Positions 17,544 through 25,571 of a DNA stretch of 64,000 nt are shown here, in pieces; within the stretch, counting starts at the first letter, position 1; the number at the start of each line of letters is the position of its first letter. A model generated the notes under the pieces. That model was not told the origin of the DNA. It was given only the letters and a program-made list of their open reading frames with translations, and did not search any database. Source of the DNA: Paraburkholderia azotifigens (GTDB lineage: Bacteria > Pseudomonadota > Gammaproteobacteria > Burkholderiales > Burkholderiaceae); contig NZ_VOQS01000003.1 in the NCBI RefSeq assembly GCF_007995085.1, positions 744,001-808,000 on the forward strand, given 5' to 3'. The translations under genes were made by a program, and so were the position numbers.

Positions 17544-18041
17544 ATGAGTGCGCCCCCTTCCTCAGATTCCCCTGCCTCCGCAACCGCCGCGCGCCGTGCA
17601 TGGATGGCCGTGCTCGCGCGCACGTCGCGCGCCGACCTCGAAACCGCGCTGAACCACGCGATGGAAGGCACGCCGTTTCCCGCCTTCGACTGGCTGCGCC
17701 CGCCCGAAACCGGGCTGGCGATGGTGCGTGGACGCATCGGCGGCACGGGCGACGCATTCAATTTCGGCGAAGCGACCGTGACGCGCGCGACGCTACGCCT
17801 GCGCGACGTATCGGATGAAGGCACGACCGTCGGCGTCGCGTGTCATCTGGGCCGCGACCGCCGTCGCGCCGAGCTCGCCGCTATGGCAGACGCGCTGCTG
17901 CAAACGCCGCAGCATCACGCACGTTTGCAAGCGCAACTGATTGCGCCGCTCGCGTCGCGACTCACGGCGAAACGCGCGGAGCGCCAACAGGACGCCGCAT
18001 CGACGCGCGTCGAATTCTTTACGATGGTTCGAGGCGACTGA
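17544..18041 (+). CDS. phnG: C-P lyase core subunit PhnG
   Basis: 165-residue subunit of the PhnGHIJ carbon-phosphorus lyase core, which with PhnK makes and cleaves 5-phosphonoribosyl 1-phosphate. Recognisable parts are the RRAWMAVLARTSRADLE N-terminal helix, an ETGLAMVRGRIGGTGDAFNFGEATVTRATLRL core and the conserved GRDRRRAELAAMADAL segment. AGGAA lies 6 bases before ATG 17544. First gene of the plus-strand operon; its TGA overlaps the phnH ATG by one base. Confidence 0.93.
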   Translation: MSAPPSSDSPASATAARRAWMAVLARTSRADLETALNHAMEGTPFPAFDWLRPPETGLAMVRGRIGGTGDAFNFGEATVTRATLRLRDVSDEGTTVGVACHLGRDRRRAELAAMADALLQTPQHHARLQAQLIAPLASRLTAKRAERQQDAASTRVEFFTMVRGD

Positions 18042-18688
18042 TGAACACTTCCGCTCAATCTCCGCAGATCGCGCTGTCGACACTGACGCCCGGCTTCGCC
18101 GACCCAGTACACGACACGCAAGCCGTGTTCCGCACGTTGCTCGATACGCTGTCGCGTCCCGGCCGCATCGGCACGATCGACAACGTGCTGCCCGCTTCGC
18201 GCAGAGACGCGCGCAACACGCTGCCGCACGCGCGCGCCGATCTCGCCGCATTCGCTGCACTGCTCGCGCTGTGCGACTACTCGACACCCGTGTGGCTCGC
18301 TCAGCCCGACGCTGTGCTCGGCTCCGCGCTGCGTTTTCACACGGGCGCGCCGCTCGTCGACGAACCGCAAGATGCCGCCTTCGCGTATGTGCACGATGCG
18401 AGCACGCTGCCGCCGCTGCCGTGCTTCGCGCTGGGCGAGCCGGAAACGCCGGAGCAATCGGTGACGCTCATTATCCGCGTCGATTCGCTGATCCACGGCA
18501 CACCCGTCGTGCTGCGCGGCCCCGGCATCGAGCACACGCATACGATCGCGCCCGCGGGTCTGCCCGAGCGCTTCTGGCGCGAACGCGCGGAACTCGCGCC
18601 GCTCTTTCCGTGCGGCATCGACTGCTATCTCGTCTGCGGCGACACGCTGATCGGCCTGCCGCGCACAACTCACGTGGAGCACAACTAA
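18041..18688 (+). CDS. phnH: C-P lyase core subunit PhnH
   Basis: 215-residue PhnH, a PLP-transferase-like fold without PLP, dimerising in the C-P lyase core. Characteristic segments: GFADPVHDTQAVFRTLLDTLSRPGRIG near the N-terminus, LALCDYSTPVWL and the FPCGIDCYLVCGDTLIGLPRTT ending. Overlaps phnG and phnI by one base at each end (TGATG and TAATG), so the order and coupling are fixed. Confidence 0.93.
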   Translation: MNTSAQSPQIALSTLTPGFADPVHDTQAVFRTLLDTLSRPGRIGTIDNVLPASRRDARNTLPHARADLAAFAALLALCDYSTPVWLAQPDAVLGSALRFHTGAPLVDEPQDAAFAYVHDASTLPPLPCFALGEPETPEQSVTLIIRVDSLIHGTPVVLRGPGIEHTHTIAPAGLPERFWRERAELAPLFPCGIDCYLVCGDTLIGLPRTTHVEHN

Positions 18689-19803
18689 TGTACGTAGCCG
18701 TCAAAGGTGGAGAGCGCGCGATCGAAGCATCGTGGCGCCTGCTCGACAAGGCGCGCCGCGGCGACACGCAGCTAGCCGAACTGAGCGTCGCGCAGATTCG
18801 CACGCAGCTGCGGCTCGCCGTCGCGCGCGTGATGACGGAAGGCTCCGTCTACGATGAAGAACTCGCGGCGCTCGCGATCAAGCAGGCGGCCGGCGATCTC
18901 GTCGAAGCGATTTTCCTGTTGCGCGCGTATCGCACGACGCTGCCGCGCTTCGGCTACACGCAACCGGTCGATACGGAAGACATGCACATCGAGCGGCGCA
19001 TCTCCGCGACGTTCAAGGACGTGCCCGGCGGCCAGATGCTCGGCGCGACCTACGATTACACGCAGCGCCTGCTCGACTTCACGCTGCTGGCCGAAGGCGG
19101 AGACGAAAGCGCGCCGCAAATCAGGTGCGCTGAAAGCGCTCGACCCGAAGCGATGCCGCGCGTCGTTTCGCTGCTCGACAAGGAAGGGCTGATCGAACAG
19201 GAGCGCGTATCCGAAGGCGCGTCCGAGCCCGGCGATCTGTCGCGCGAGCCGCTGTCGTTTCCCGCGAGCCGCGCGACGCGCCTGCAAAACCTCGCACGCG
19301 GCGACGAAGGCTTTCTGCTCGCGATGGGTTACGCGACGCAGCGCGGCTACGCGAACTCGCATCCGTTCGCGGGCGAAATCCGCTTCGGCACGGTGGCCGT
19401 CGAAATGGAACTGGACGAACTGGGCTTTGCCGTCGAGATCGGCGAAATCGACGTCACGGAATGCCAGATGATCAACCATTTCGCGGGCAGCACCGAAGTT
19501 CCGCCGGCTTTCACGCAAGGCTACGGTCTCGCGTTCGGTCATTCGGAGCGCAAGGCGATGGCGATGGCGCTCGTCGATCGGGCGCTGCGCGCGGAAGAAC
19601 TCGGCGAAACGATCGGCTCGCCGACGCAGGACGTCGAATTCATGCTCTCGCATAGCGATAACGTCGAGGCGTCGGGCTTCGTGCAGCATCTGAAGCTGCC
19701 GCATTACGTCGACTTCCAGGCGGAACTGGAACTGGTGCGCCGTTTGCGCGCAAAGCATGCCGCGCAGGCAAACGGCAACGACCTTGAGGAGCAGGCGGCA
19801 TGA
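18688..19803 (+). CDS. phnI: C-P lyase core subunit PhnI
   Basis: 371-residue subunit with nucleosidase activity in the E. coli complex, forming the phosphonate ribosyl triphosphate with PhnGHL. MYVAVKGGERAIEASWRLLDKARRG is the family start; TEDMHIERRISATFKDVPGGQMLGATYDYTQRLLDF, HPFAGEIRFGTVAVE and the LSHSDNVEASGFVQHLKLPHYVDFQ C-terminus are conserved. Overlaps phnJ by ATGA. Confidence 0.95.
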   Translation: MYVAVKGGERAIEASWRLLDKARRGDTQLAELSVAQIRTQLRLAVARVMTEGSVYDEELAALAIKQAAGDLVEAIFLLRAYRTTLPRFGYTQPVDTEDMHIERRISATFKDVPGGQMLGATYDYTQRLLDFTLLAEGGDESAPQIRCAESARPEAMPRVVSLLDKEGLIEQERVSEGASEPGDLSREPLSFPASRATRLQNLARGDEGFLLAMGYATQRGYANSHPFAGEIRFGTVAVEMELDELGFAVEIGEIDVTECQMINHFAGSTEVPPAFTQGYGLAFGHSERKAMAMALVDRALRAEELGETIGSPTQDVEFMLSHSDNVEASGFVQHLKLPHYVDFQAELELVRRLRAKHAAQANGNDLEEQAA

Positions 19804-20708
19804 ACGCGCCCGACACGACGATGCAAACAGTCGCGCGCGATAGCGCCGCCGAAGGCTACAACTTCGCGTATCTCGACGAGCAGACCAAGCGCATGATCCG
19901 CCGCGCGCTGTTGAAGGCGGTGGCCGTGCCCGGCTATCAGGTGCCGTTCGCGTCGCGCGAAATGCCGTTGCCGTTCGGCTGGGGCACGGGCGGCATTCAG
20001 GTGACGTCGGCCATCATCGGACGCGACGACACGCTCAAGGTGATCGACCAGGGTTCCGATGAAACGACGAACGCCGTCAACATTCGACGCTTCTTCGCGC
20101 GCACGGCGGGCGTCAGCACGACGCGCAAGACGGGCGAAGCGACGATCGTGCAGACGCGTCACCGCATTCCCGAAACGCCGCTCACCGACAAGCAGATTCT
20201 CGTCTATCAGGTGCCGATGCCCGAGCCGTTGTTCAGGCTCGAACCGCGGGTCGCCGAATGCAGGAAGCTGCATGCGCTCGCCGATTACGGCCTGATCAGC
20301 GTGAAGCTGTATGAAGACATCGTGCATCACGGCAGCATCGCGACGACGTACGACTACCCGGTGATCGTCAACGGCCGCTATCTCGCGTCGCCGTCGCCGA
20401 TTCCAAAGTACGACAACCCGAAGATGCATATGAACCCCGCGCTGCAACTGTTCGGCGCGGGACGCGAGCGGCGCATCCACGCAATTCCGCCTTATACGCC
20501 CGTAAAAAGCCTCGATTTCGACGACCATCCGTTCGAAGTGCAGCGCTGGGATCATGCGTGTGCGCTGTGCGGATCGACGGAAAGTTTTCTCGACGAAATG
20601 ATCGTCGACGATCAAGGCAAGCGCATGTTCGTCTGCTCGGACAGCGACTATTGCCACGAGCGACGCGAACAGCAAGGCACGGACAACATCGAAGGAGAAA
20701 GCGCATGA
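19800..20708 (+). CDS. phnJ: C-P lyase catalytic radical SAM subunit
   Basis: Alpha-D-ribose 1-methylphosphonate 5-phosphate C-P lyase, 302 residues. The unusual iron-sulphur motif is intact as C254-x2-C257-x21-C279-x5-C285, the same spacing as C241/C244/C266/C272 in E. coli. The N-terminal GYNFAYLDEQTKRMIRRALLKAVAVPGYQVPF carries the conserved glycine region used as radical relay. Starts in an ATGA overlap with phnI and ends in another with phnK. Confidence 0.96.
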   Translation: MNAPDTTMQTVARDSAAEGYNFAYLDEQTKRMIRRALLKAVAVPGYQVPFASREMPLPFGWGTGGIQVTSAIIGRDDTLKVIDQGSDETTNAVNIRRFFARTAGVSTTRKTGEATIVQTRHRIPETPLTDKQILVYQVPMPEPLFRLEPRVAECRKLHALADYGLISVKLYEDIVHHGSIATTYDYPVIVNGRYLASPSPIPKYDNPKMHMNPALQLFGAGRERRIHAIPPYTPVKSLDFDDHPFEVQRWDHACALCGSTESFLDEMIVDDQGKRMFVCSDSDYCHERREQQGTDNIEGESA

Positions 20709-21475
20709 CGCCGCTTTTGAGCGCACGCGCGCTCAGCAAACAATATGGCGGCCGCAACGGTTGCCGCAACGTCAGCTTCGATCTGTATCCGGGCGAAGTG
20801 CTGTGCATCGTCGGCGAATCGGGTTCGGGCAAATCGACGCTGCTCAATACGCTAGCACTGCGCACGCCCGTCGGTTCCGGCACGCTGCACTATGCGAGCG
20901 CGCATGGCGAAACGCTCGATCTGCTCGCGCTGTCCGAGCCGCGCAAGCGTCTGTTGATGCGCACCGAATGGGGCTTCGTGCAGCAGAATCCGCGCGACGG
21001 ACTGCGCAGCAGCGTATCGGCGGGCGCGAATATCGGCGAGCCGTTGATGGCTGTCGGCGCGCGGCATTACGGCAAGATTCGCGAAGCCGCGACGCAATGG
21101 ATGGCGCGCGTCGAACTCGACGCATCGCGCATCGACGAACTGCCTTCGGCATTTTCGGGCGGCATGCAGCAGCGTCTGCAGATCGCGCGCAATCTCGTCA
21201 CCCGTCCGCGTCTCGTGTTCATGGACGAACCCACGGCGGGCCTCGACGTGTCCGTGCAGGCGCGTCTGCTCGATCTGCTGCGCACGCTGACATCGACGCT
21301 GCATCTGTCCGTGCTGATCGTTACGCACGATATCGGCGTCGCGCGTCTGCTCGCGCATCGGCTGATGGTGATGCAAGGCGGCGAAGTGGTCGAAGCGGGT
21401 CTCACGGATCAGGTACTCGACGATCCGCAACACCCGTACACGCAAACGCTCGTCTCTTCCGTTTTGCCCGTTTGA
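20705..21475 (+). CDS. phnK: C-P lyase ATPase subunit PhnK
   Basis: 256-residue ABC-type ATPase that binds the PhnGHIJ core. Walker A GESGSGKST (37-45), Q-loop VQQNPRDGLR, signature FSGGMQQRLQIARNL, Walker B LVFMDEPTAGLDVSVQA and switch histidine in IVTHDIGVARLLAHR are all present. C-terminal HPYTQTLVSSVLPV is typical. Despite the ABC fold it is not a transporter component. Overlaps phnJ by 4 bases. Confidence 0.93.
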   Translation: MTPLLSARALSKQYGGRNGCRNVSFDLYPGEVLCIVGESGSGKSTLLNTLALRTPVGSGTLHYASAHGETLDLLALSEPRKRLLMRTEWGFVQQNPRDGLRSSVSAGANIGEPLMAVGARHYGKIREAATQWMARVELDASRIDELPSAFSGGMQQRLQIARNLVTRPRLVFMDEPTAGLDVSVQARLLDLLRTLTSTLHLSVLIVTHDIGVARLLAHRLMVMQGGEVVEAGLTDQVLDDPQHPYTQTLVSSVLPV

Positions 21476-21485
21476 GGTCCACCAC

Positions 21486-22244
21486 GTGATGACAACGTCA
21501 ATCGACACATCGTTCATCGACAACGACGCGCTCATGCTGCGCGCTGTCGGCATCGGCAAGACCTTCACTTTGCATGGCCAGGGCGGCGTGCAGATCGAGG
21601 CGCTCGCGGGCGTGTCGCTCGATGTCGAGCGCGGCGAATGTGTCGTGCTGGTCGGGCCGTCGGGCGCGGGCAAGAGCACGTTCCTGCGCTGCCTGTACGG
21701 CAACTATCTGGCGAGCACGGGCGTGATCGCGATTCGCGACGACGCGCAGGAGTTGAAGCATCTGCCCATCACGGGCGCCGAGCCGCGCGACGTGCTGCGT
21801 CTGCGGCGCGGCGTAGTCGGTTACGTGAGCCAGTTCCTGCGCGTGATCCCGCGTGTGAGCACGCTCGACCTCGTCGCCGAGCCGCTCGTCTCGCGCGGTG
21901 TCGATGAAGACGAAGCGCGTGCGCGTGCGTCCGCGTTGCTCGCGCGTCTGAACGTGCCGGAGAGGTTGTGGCACCTTGCGCCCGCAACGTTTTCGGGCGG
22001 CGAGCAGCAGCGCGTGAACATCGCGCGCGGCCTGATCGCGGAACAGCCGGTGCTGCTGCTCGACGAACCCACGGCCTCCCTCGATGCGGAGAACCGCGAC
22101 ATCGTCGCCAGTTTGATCGTCGAGGCGCGTGAACGCGGCGCGGCTATCGTCGGCATCTTCCACGATGAAGACACGCGCGCCAAAGTCGCTACACGCAGGC
22201 TCGAACTGACGCCACCGCTGCGTAATACGGCGGCATTACACTGA
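21486..22244 (+). CDS. phnL: C-P lyase ATPase subunit PhnL
   Basis: ABC-type ATPase of about 252 residues required for the ribosylation step with PhnI. Walker A VGPSGAGKST (about 56-65), signature FSGGEQQRVNIARGL, Walker B PVLLLDEPTASLDAENR. The LRCLYGNYLASTG and RLRRGVVGYVSQFLRVIPRVSTLDLVAEPL segments are PhnL-specific. Start is GTG 21486, 8 bases after GAGG, or ATG 21489 directly behind it. Ten bases separate it from phnK. Confidence 0.93.
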   Translation: MMTTSIDTSFIDNDALMLRAVGIGKTFTLHGQGGVQIEALAGVSLDVERGECVVLVGPSGAGKSTFLRCLYGNYLASTGVIAIRDDAQELKHLPITGAEPRDVLRLRRGVVGYVSQFLRVIPRVSTLDLVAEPLVSRGVDEDEARARASALLARLNVPERLWHLAPATFSGGEQQRVNIARGLIAEQPVLLLDEPTASLDAENRDIVASLIVEARERGAAIVGIFHDEDTRAKVATRRLELTPPLRNTAALH

Positions 22245-22280
22245 TAACGATCGCTGATTTTTCGGATCCGGAGCATTCAC

Positions 22281-23414
22281 ATGCTGATCAAGAACGCCCG
22301 CGTCGTCACGCGGGACGAAGTTTTCAACGGCGTCGTGCACATCGAAGACGGTGTGATTCGCGACGTGGCGCGCGGCACGACGTCGGCTGCCGGCGCGCAG
22401 GACTGGGAGGGCGACTATCTGTTGCCGGGCCTGATCGAACTGCACACGGACAACCTCGAGAAGCATCTGTTGCCGCGTCCGGGCGTCGAATGGAATACGG
22501 ACGCCGCTTTCGTGATCCACGACGCACAGGTTGCTGCAGCGGGCATCACGACCGTGTTCGATGCGCTCGCGATCGGCTCGCGCTCGAGCGTCGGCTTGCG
22601 CGGCCGCGATACGCAAACGCGCTGCGCCGCCGCGCTGCAGCGCTTCTCCGAACGCAGGCTGCTGCGCGCCGAGCACTTTTTGCATCTGCGCTGTGAAATC
22701 GCGACTTCGGATGTCGTCGAGGTGTTCGATACGCTCAAGGATCATCCGCTGCTGCGTCTCGCGTCGGTGATGGATCACACGCCGGGCCAGCGTCAGTGGC
22801 ACGACCGCGAGCAATGGCGCCGCTTCCAGGAGCGGCACGGCAAGATGACCGACGAGCATATGGCCGCGACGCTCGTCGCGCTCGAAGACGAACAGCAGCG
22901 TTTCGCCGACGCGCACCGCCGCGAGATCGTCGAGCGCTGCAAGGCGCTGGGCGTGCCCGTCGCGAGCCATGACGACACGCTCGCCGAACACGTGCAGCAG
23001 GCCGCAGAAGAAGGCATCGTGCTCGCCGAATTCCCGACCACGCGCATCGCCGCCGAGGCCGCGCACCGTCACGGCATCGCGACGATCATGGGCGCGCCGA
23101 ACATCGTGCGCGGCGGTTCGCATTCGGGCAACGTGTCGGCGCTGGAACTCGCGCAAGCGAATCTGCTCGACATTCTCTCGTCCGACTACGTGCCGTCGAG
23201 CCTGCTGACAGCCGCCTTCGAACTCGTCGACAAGGCCGGCTGGACGCTGCCGCGCGCGATGGCCACCGTATCGGCCGAACCGGCGCGCACGGCCGGTTTG
23301 CACGACCGCGGCGCGATCGAGCCGGGATTGCGCGCCGATCTGGTCCGCGTGACGATGCTCGACGCATTGCCCGTGCCGCGCGCGACCTATCGCGCGGGTG
23401 AGCGCATCGTGTGA
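22281..23414 (+). CDS. phnM: Alpha-D-ribose 1-methylphosphonate 5-triphosphate diphosphatase
   Basis: 377-residue amidohydrolase-fold enzyme that removes pyrophosphate from the ribosylated phosphonate triphosphate before PhnJ acts. MLIKNARVVTRDEVFNGVVHIEDG is the expected N-terminus; metal-binding LPGLIELHTDNLEKH follows at about 50-63, then ASVMDHTPGQRQW, VASHDDTLAEHV and NIVRGGSHSGNVSA. GGAG lies 7 bases before ATG 22281. Last gene of the phnGHIJKLM run; no phnCDE transporter, phnP or phnO follows. Confidence 0.95.
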   Translation: MLIKNARVVTRDEVFNGVVHIEDGVIRDVARGTTSAAGAQDWEGDYLLPGLIELHTDNLEKHLLPRPGVEWNTDAAFVIHDAQVAAAGITTVFDALAIGSRSSVGLRGRDTQTRCAAALQRFSERRLLRAEHFLHLRCEIATSDVVEVFDTLKDHPLLRLASVMDHTPGQRQWHDREQWRRFQERHGKMTDEHMAATLVALEDEQQRFADAHRREIVERCKALGVPVASHDDTLAEHVQQAAEEGIVLAEFPTTRIAAEAAHRHGIATIMGAPNIVRGGSHSGNVSALELAQANLLDILSSDYVPSSLLTAAFELVDKAGWTLPRAMATVSAEPARTAGLHDRGAIEPGLRADLVRVTMLDALPVPRATYRAGERIV

Positions 23415-23775
23415 TGCGCTGTCAATCGCACATAAGTCTTTGATCGGAAAGCGTTTGCCGCAATGCCGCAATGCCGCATAGCGGCGGCAAGCGCTTGCCT
23501 CTCAGGAACCCAACTCCTCCGCCCGTCTCCTGTCGTTTTGCTTTCAGAACGATATCCTTGCCGCATATCACAAAACGGCCCTTTAGAGGCAATACTCCTT
23601 TGCCATCCGGTGTTTCACTAGCACCGCAAATATTTTGATTTGTTAAGCTTGGCGCGCGTTGCTGGCTGGGGCCAGCCAGCGGCCATTAAGACAAGCCCGG
23701 CACAACGGCCGGGCAACGTCGCGCAGCGGCACAACCGCATGCGGGACACTTTGAACCACTCCCGGGAGTACATCA
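23415..23775. other. Intergenic leader with two strong hairpins
   Basis: No gene seen in 361 bp. Two hairpins lie in the 5' leader of the next gene: GCTGGCTGG/CCAGCCAGC (23661-23680) and GCCCGG-N8-CCGGGC (23695-23714). Neither has a T-tract, so they are more likely RNA structure in the binding-protein leader than terminators. The phn operon has no obvious intrinsic terminator before them. Confidence 0.5.
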
Positions 23776-24558
23776 GTGAAAAAACTGCTTGCGGCTTTGA
23801 CGGTTGCCCTGCTCGCTACCGTATCGATCGGCGCACACGCCAAAGACTGGAACACCATTCGTTTCGGCGTCGACGCCAGCTATCCGCCGTTTGAATCGAA
23901 GGGCTCCGACGGCAAGCTGGTCGGCTTCGACATCGACCTCGGCAACGAAATCTGCACGCGCCTGAAGGCGAAGTGCGTGTGGGTCGAAAACGACTTCGAC
24001 GGCATGATTCCGGCACTGAAGGCGAAGAAGTTCGACGGCGTGCTGTCGTCGATGTCGATGACGCCGCAACGCGCTGAACAGATCGCTTTCTCGTCGAAGC
24101 TGTTCAACACGCCGACGCGTCTCGTCGCGAAGAAGGGCTCGAACATCCTGCCGACGGCGGAATCGCTGTCGGGCAAGTCGGTTGGCGTCGAGCAAGGCAC
24201 GATCCAGGAAACGTACGCGAAGACCTACTGGGAGCCGAAGGGCGCGAAGGTCGTGCCGTACCAGAACCAGGATCAGGTCTATGCCGACCTGATCTCGGGC
24301 CGTCTGGATGCAGCGCTGCAAGACGCTGTGCAGGCTGAAATCGGCTTCCTGAAGACGCCGCGCGGCGCGGGCTTCCAGTTCGTCGGCAAGGATCTCGAAG
24401 ACAAGAAGATTCTCGGCGAAGGCGCAGGCATCGGCATGCGCAAGGAAGATGCCGACCTGAAGGCGAAGGTCGACAAGGCGATCGCCGACATCATCAAGGA
24501 CGGCACGTACAAGAAGATCGAGAAGAAGTACTTCGACTTCGACGTGTACGGCGGGTGA
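23776..24558 (+). CDS. Periplasmic basic amino acid-binding protein (ABC transporter, ArgT/HisJ-like)
   Basis: 260-residue solute-binding protein with a 22-residue signal peptide (MKKLLAALTVALLATVSIGAHA). The mature start IRFGVDASYPPFESKGSDGKLVGFDIDLGNEIC is the polar amino acid-binding signature of the lysine/arginine/ornithine/histidine group. GTG 23776 is the start, with GGGAG about 8 bases upstream. No permease or ATPase genes are adjacent; a terminator follows, then a large repeat element. It is therefore an orphan here, working with a transporter encoded elsewhere or separated from its partners. Confidence 0.85.
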   Translation: MKKLLAALTVALLATVSIGAHAKDWNTIRFGVDASYPPFESKGSDGKLVGFDIDLGNEICTRLKAKCVWVENDFDGMIPALKAKKFDGVLSSMSMTPQRAEQIAFSSKLFNTPTRLVAKKGSNILPTAESLSGKSVGVEQGTIQETYAKTYWEPKGAKVVPYQNQDQVYADLISGRLDAALQDAVQAEIGFLKTPRGAGFQFVGKDLEDKKILGEGAGIGMRKEDADLKAKVDKAIADIIKDGTYKKIEKKYFDFDVYGG

Positions 24559-24615
24559 TTTCTTAGCTGCAGCATGTAGCGTGGTTGTTTGTGCGCTGCG
24601 CGCCGCAGATGAAGG

Positions 24616-24645
24616 CGGGCTCCTTTGGGGCCCGTTTTTGTTTTT
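24616..24645 (+). terminator. Intrinsic terminator of the binding-protein gene
   Basis: CGGGC (24616-24620) pairs with GCCCG (24630-24634), extended by CC/GG inside, followed by TTTTTGTTTTT. Located 58 bases after the stop codon. Confidence 0.85.
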
Positions 24646-24734
24646 GTGGTTTTGCCTTCGAGGCGCGGGCTTTGCCGTTCTGGTTTTTTGCTTTTGGCTG
24701 GTATCTGCGTTGTCGTTTGGGTTTTTTTGCTGTT

Positions 24735-25387
24735 GCTGGCATCCGCGGTTTCGCATCGGTTTATTAGCGTTGCCCCTGTGCGGGGCGGCACTTACTTTCT
24801 TTGCCGCCGCAAAGAAAGTAAGCAAAGAAAGCGGACTAACACCGCCAATCCTTGTGGTTGCCTGCGGGCCCCCAACCGGTCCCGCACTCCAAACGGCAAC
24901 GCGCTATTTCATGTGTGTTGCCAACGCCTCCAACACGCGCATCACCCACTCCACTCACCCGTAGTGCAGCCCGCGGCAGCGATCCGTCTGCGCCGCCCAG
25001 GTGGCAAACTGTGTGTAGCTTGTCGCACCAGTTGCGTTGGCGCTTCTACGACACCGATCCCGCTTTTCAGTCCGGAGTGGTGCATTTCCTTCGCGACTGC
25101 CTACACACCGTTTGCCACCTGGGCGGCGGTGGACGTCCTGGTAACTCAGTACGTGACGCGGGCATGCGAAGCGGGTGAGGCGTGCAGTTTGTATGCTGGC
25201 AACGGGCGCGAAATGCTGTGTTGCCGCGTGAAGTGCGGGACCCGTTGGGGGCCCGCAGGCAACCACAAGGATTAGCGGTGTGAGCGGCTTTCTTTTGCCT
25301 ACTTTTCTTTGCCGCGGCAAAGAAAAGTAGGTGCCGCCCCGCACAGGGGCAACGCTAATAAACCGATGCGAAACCGCGGATGCCAGC
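24735..25387. repeat. 653-bp nested quasi-palindromic repeat element
   Basis: Outer arms are a perfect 57-bp inverted repeat (24735-24791 and 25331-25387). Immediately inside, each side has its own hairpin: CTTACTTTCTTTGC with its complement (24791-24822) and a perfect 34-nt palindrome (25298-25331). Similarity continues inward for about 150 bp per arm, including a shared 27-bp block around CCTTGTGGTTGCCTGCGG. A further 28-bp inverted repeat with one mismatch (24991-25018 and 25101-25128) surrounds a unique core of about 80 bp. All pairs share a centre near 25060. Related stretches recur in Burkholderia and Paraburkholderia intergenic regions as I recall, where they are often mis-annotated as hypothetical proteins. 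No transposase or credible gene lies inside; the flanks up to 25571 hold no other gene. Confidence 0.9.
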
Positions 25388-25571
25388 GCACAACATAGCG
25401 TCCACGAGAGCAAAACCCCGCAAACGCCAGCAAAAAACAACGTCAGCAAAAACCAAATCGGCTAAGATCAACCGATACGCGGCGCAACCACAGCCCACGC
25501 CAATTCCGAAGTCTCAACCTAAGCCACCACAAAAGGCGCTCTGCGCGCCGTCCGCAGCGCCAACATCGACC

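Noticed and set aside
24625..25275. Open frame of about 216 codons inside the repeat element
   Set aside because: It consists of inverted-repeat sequence; the residues come from hairpin arms and no ribosome site or domain exists.
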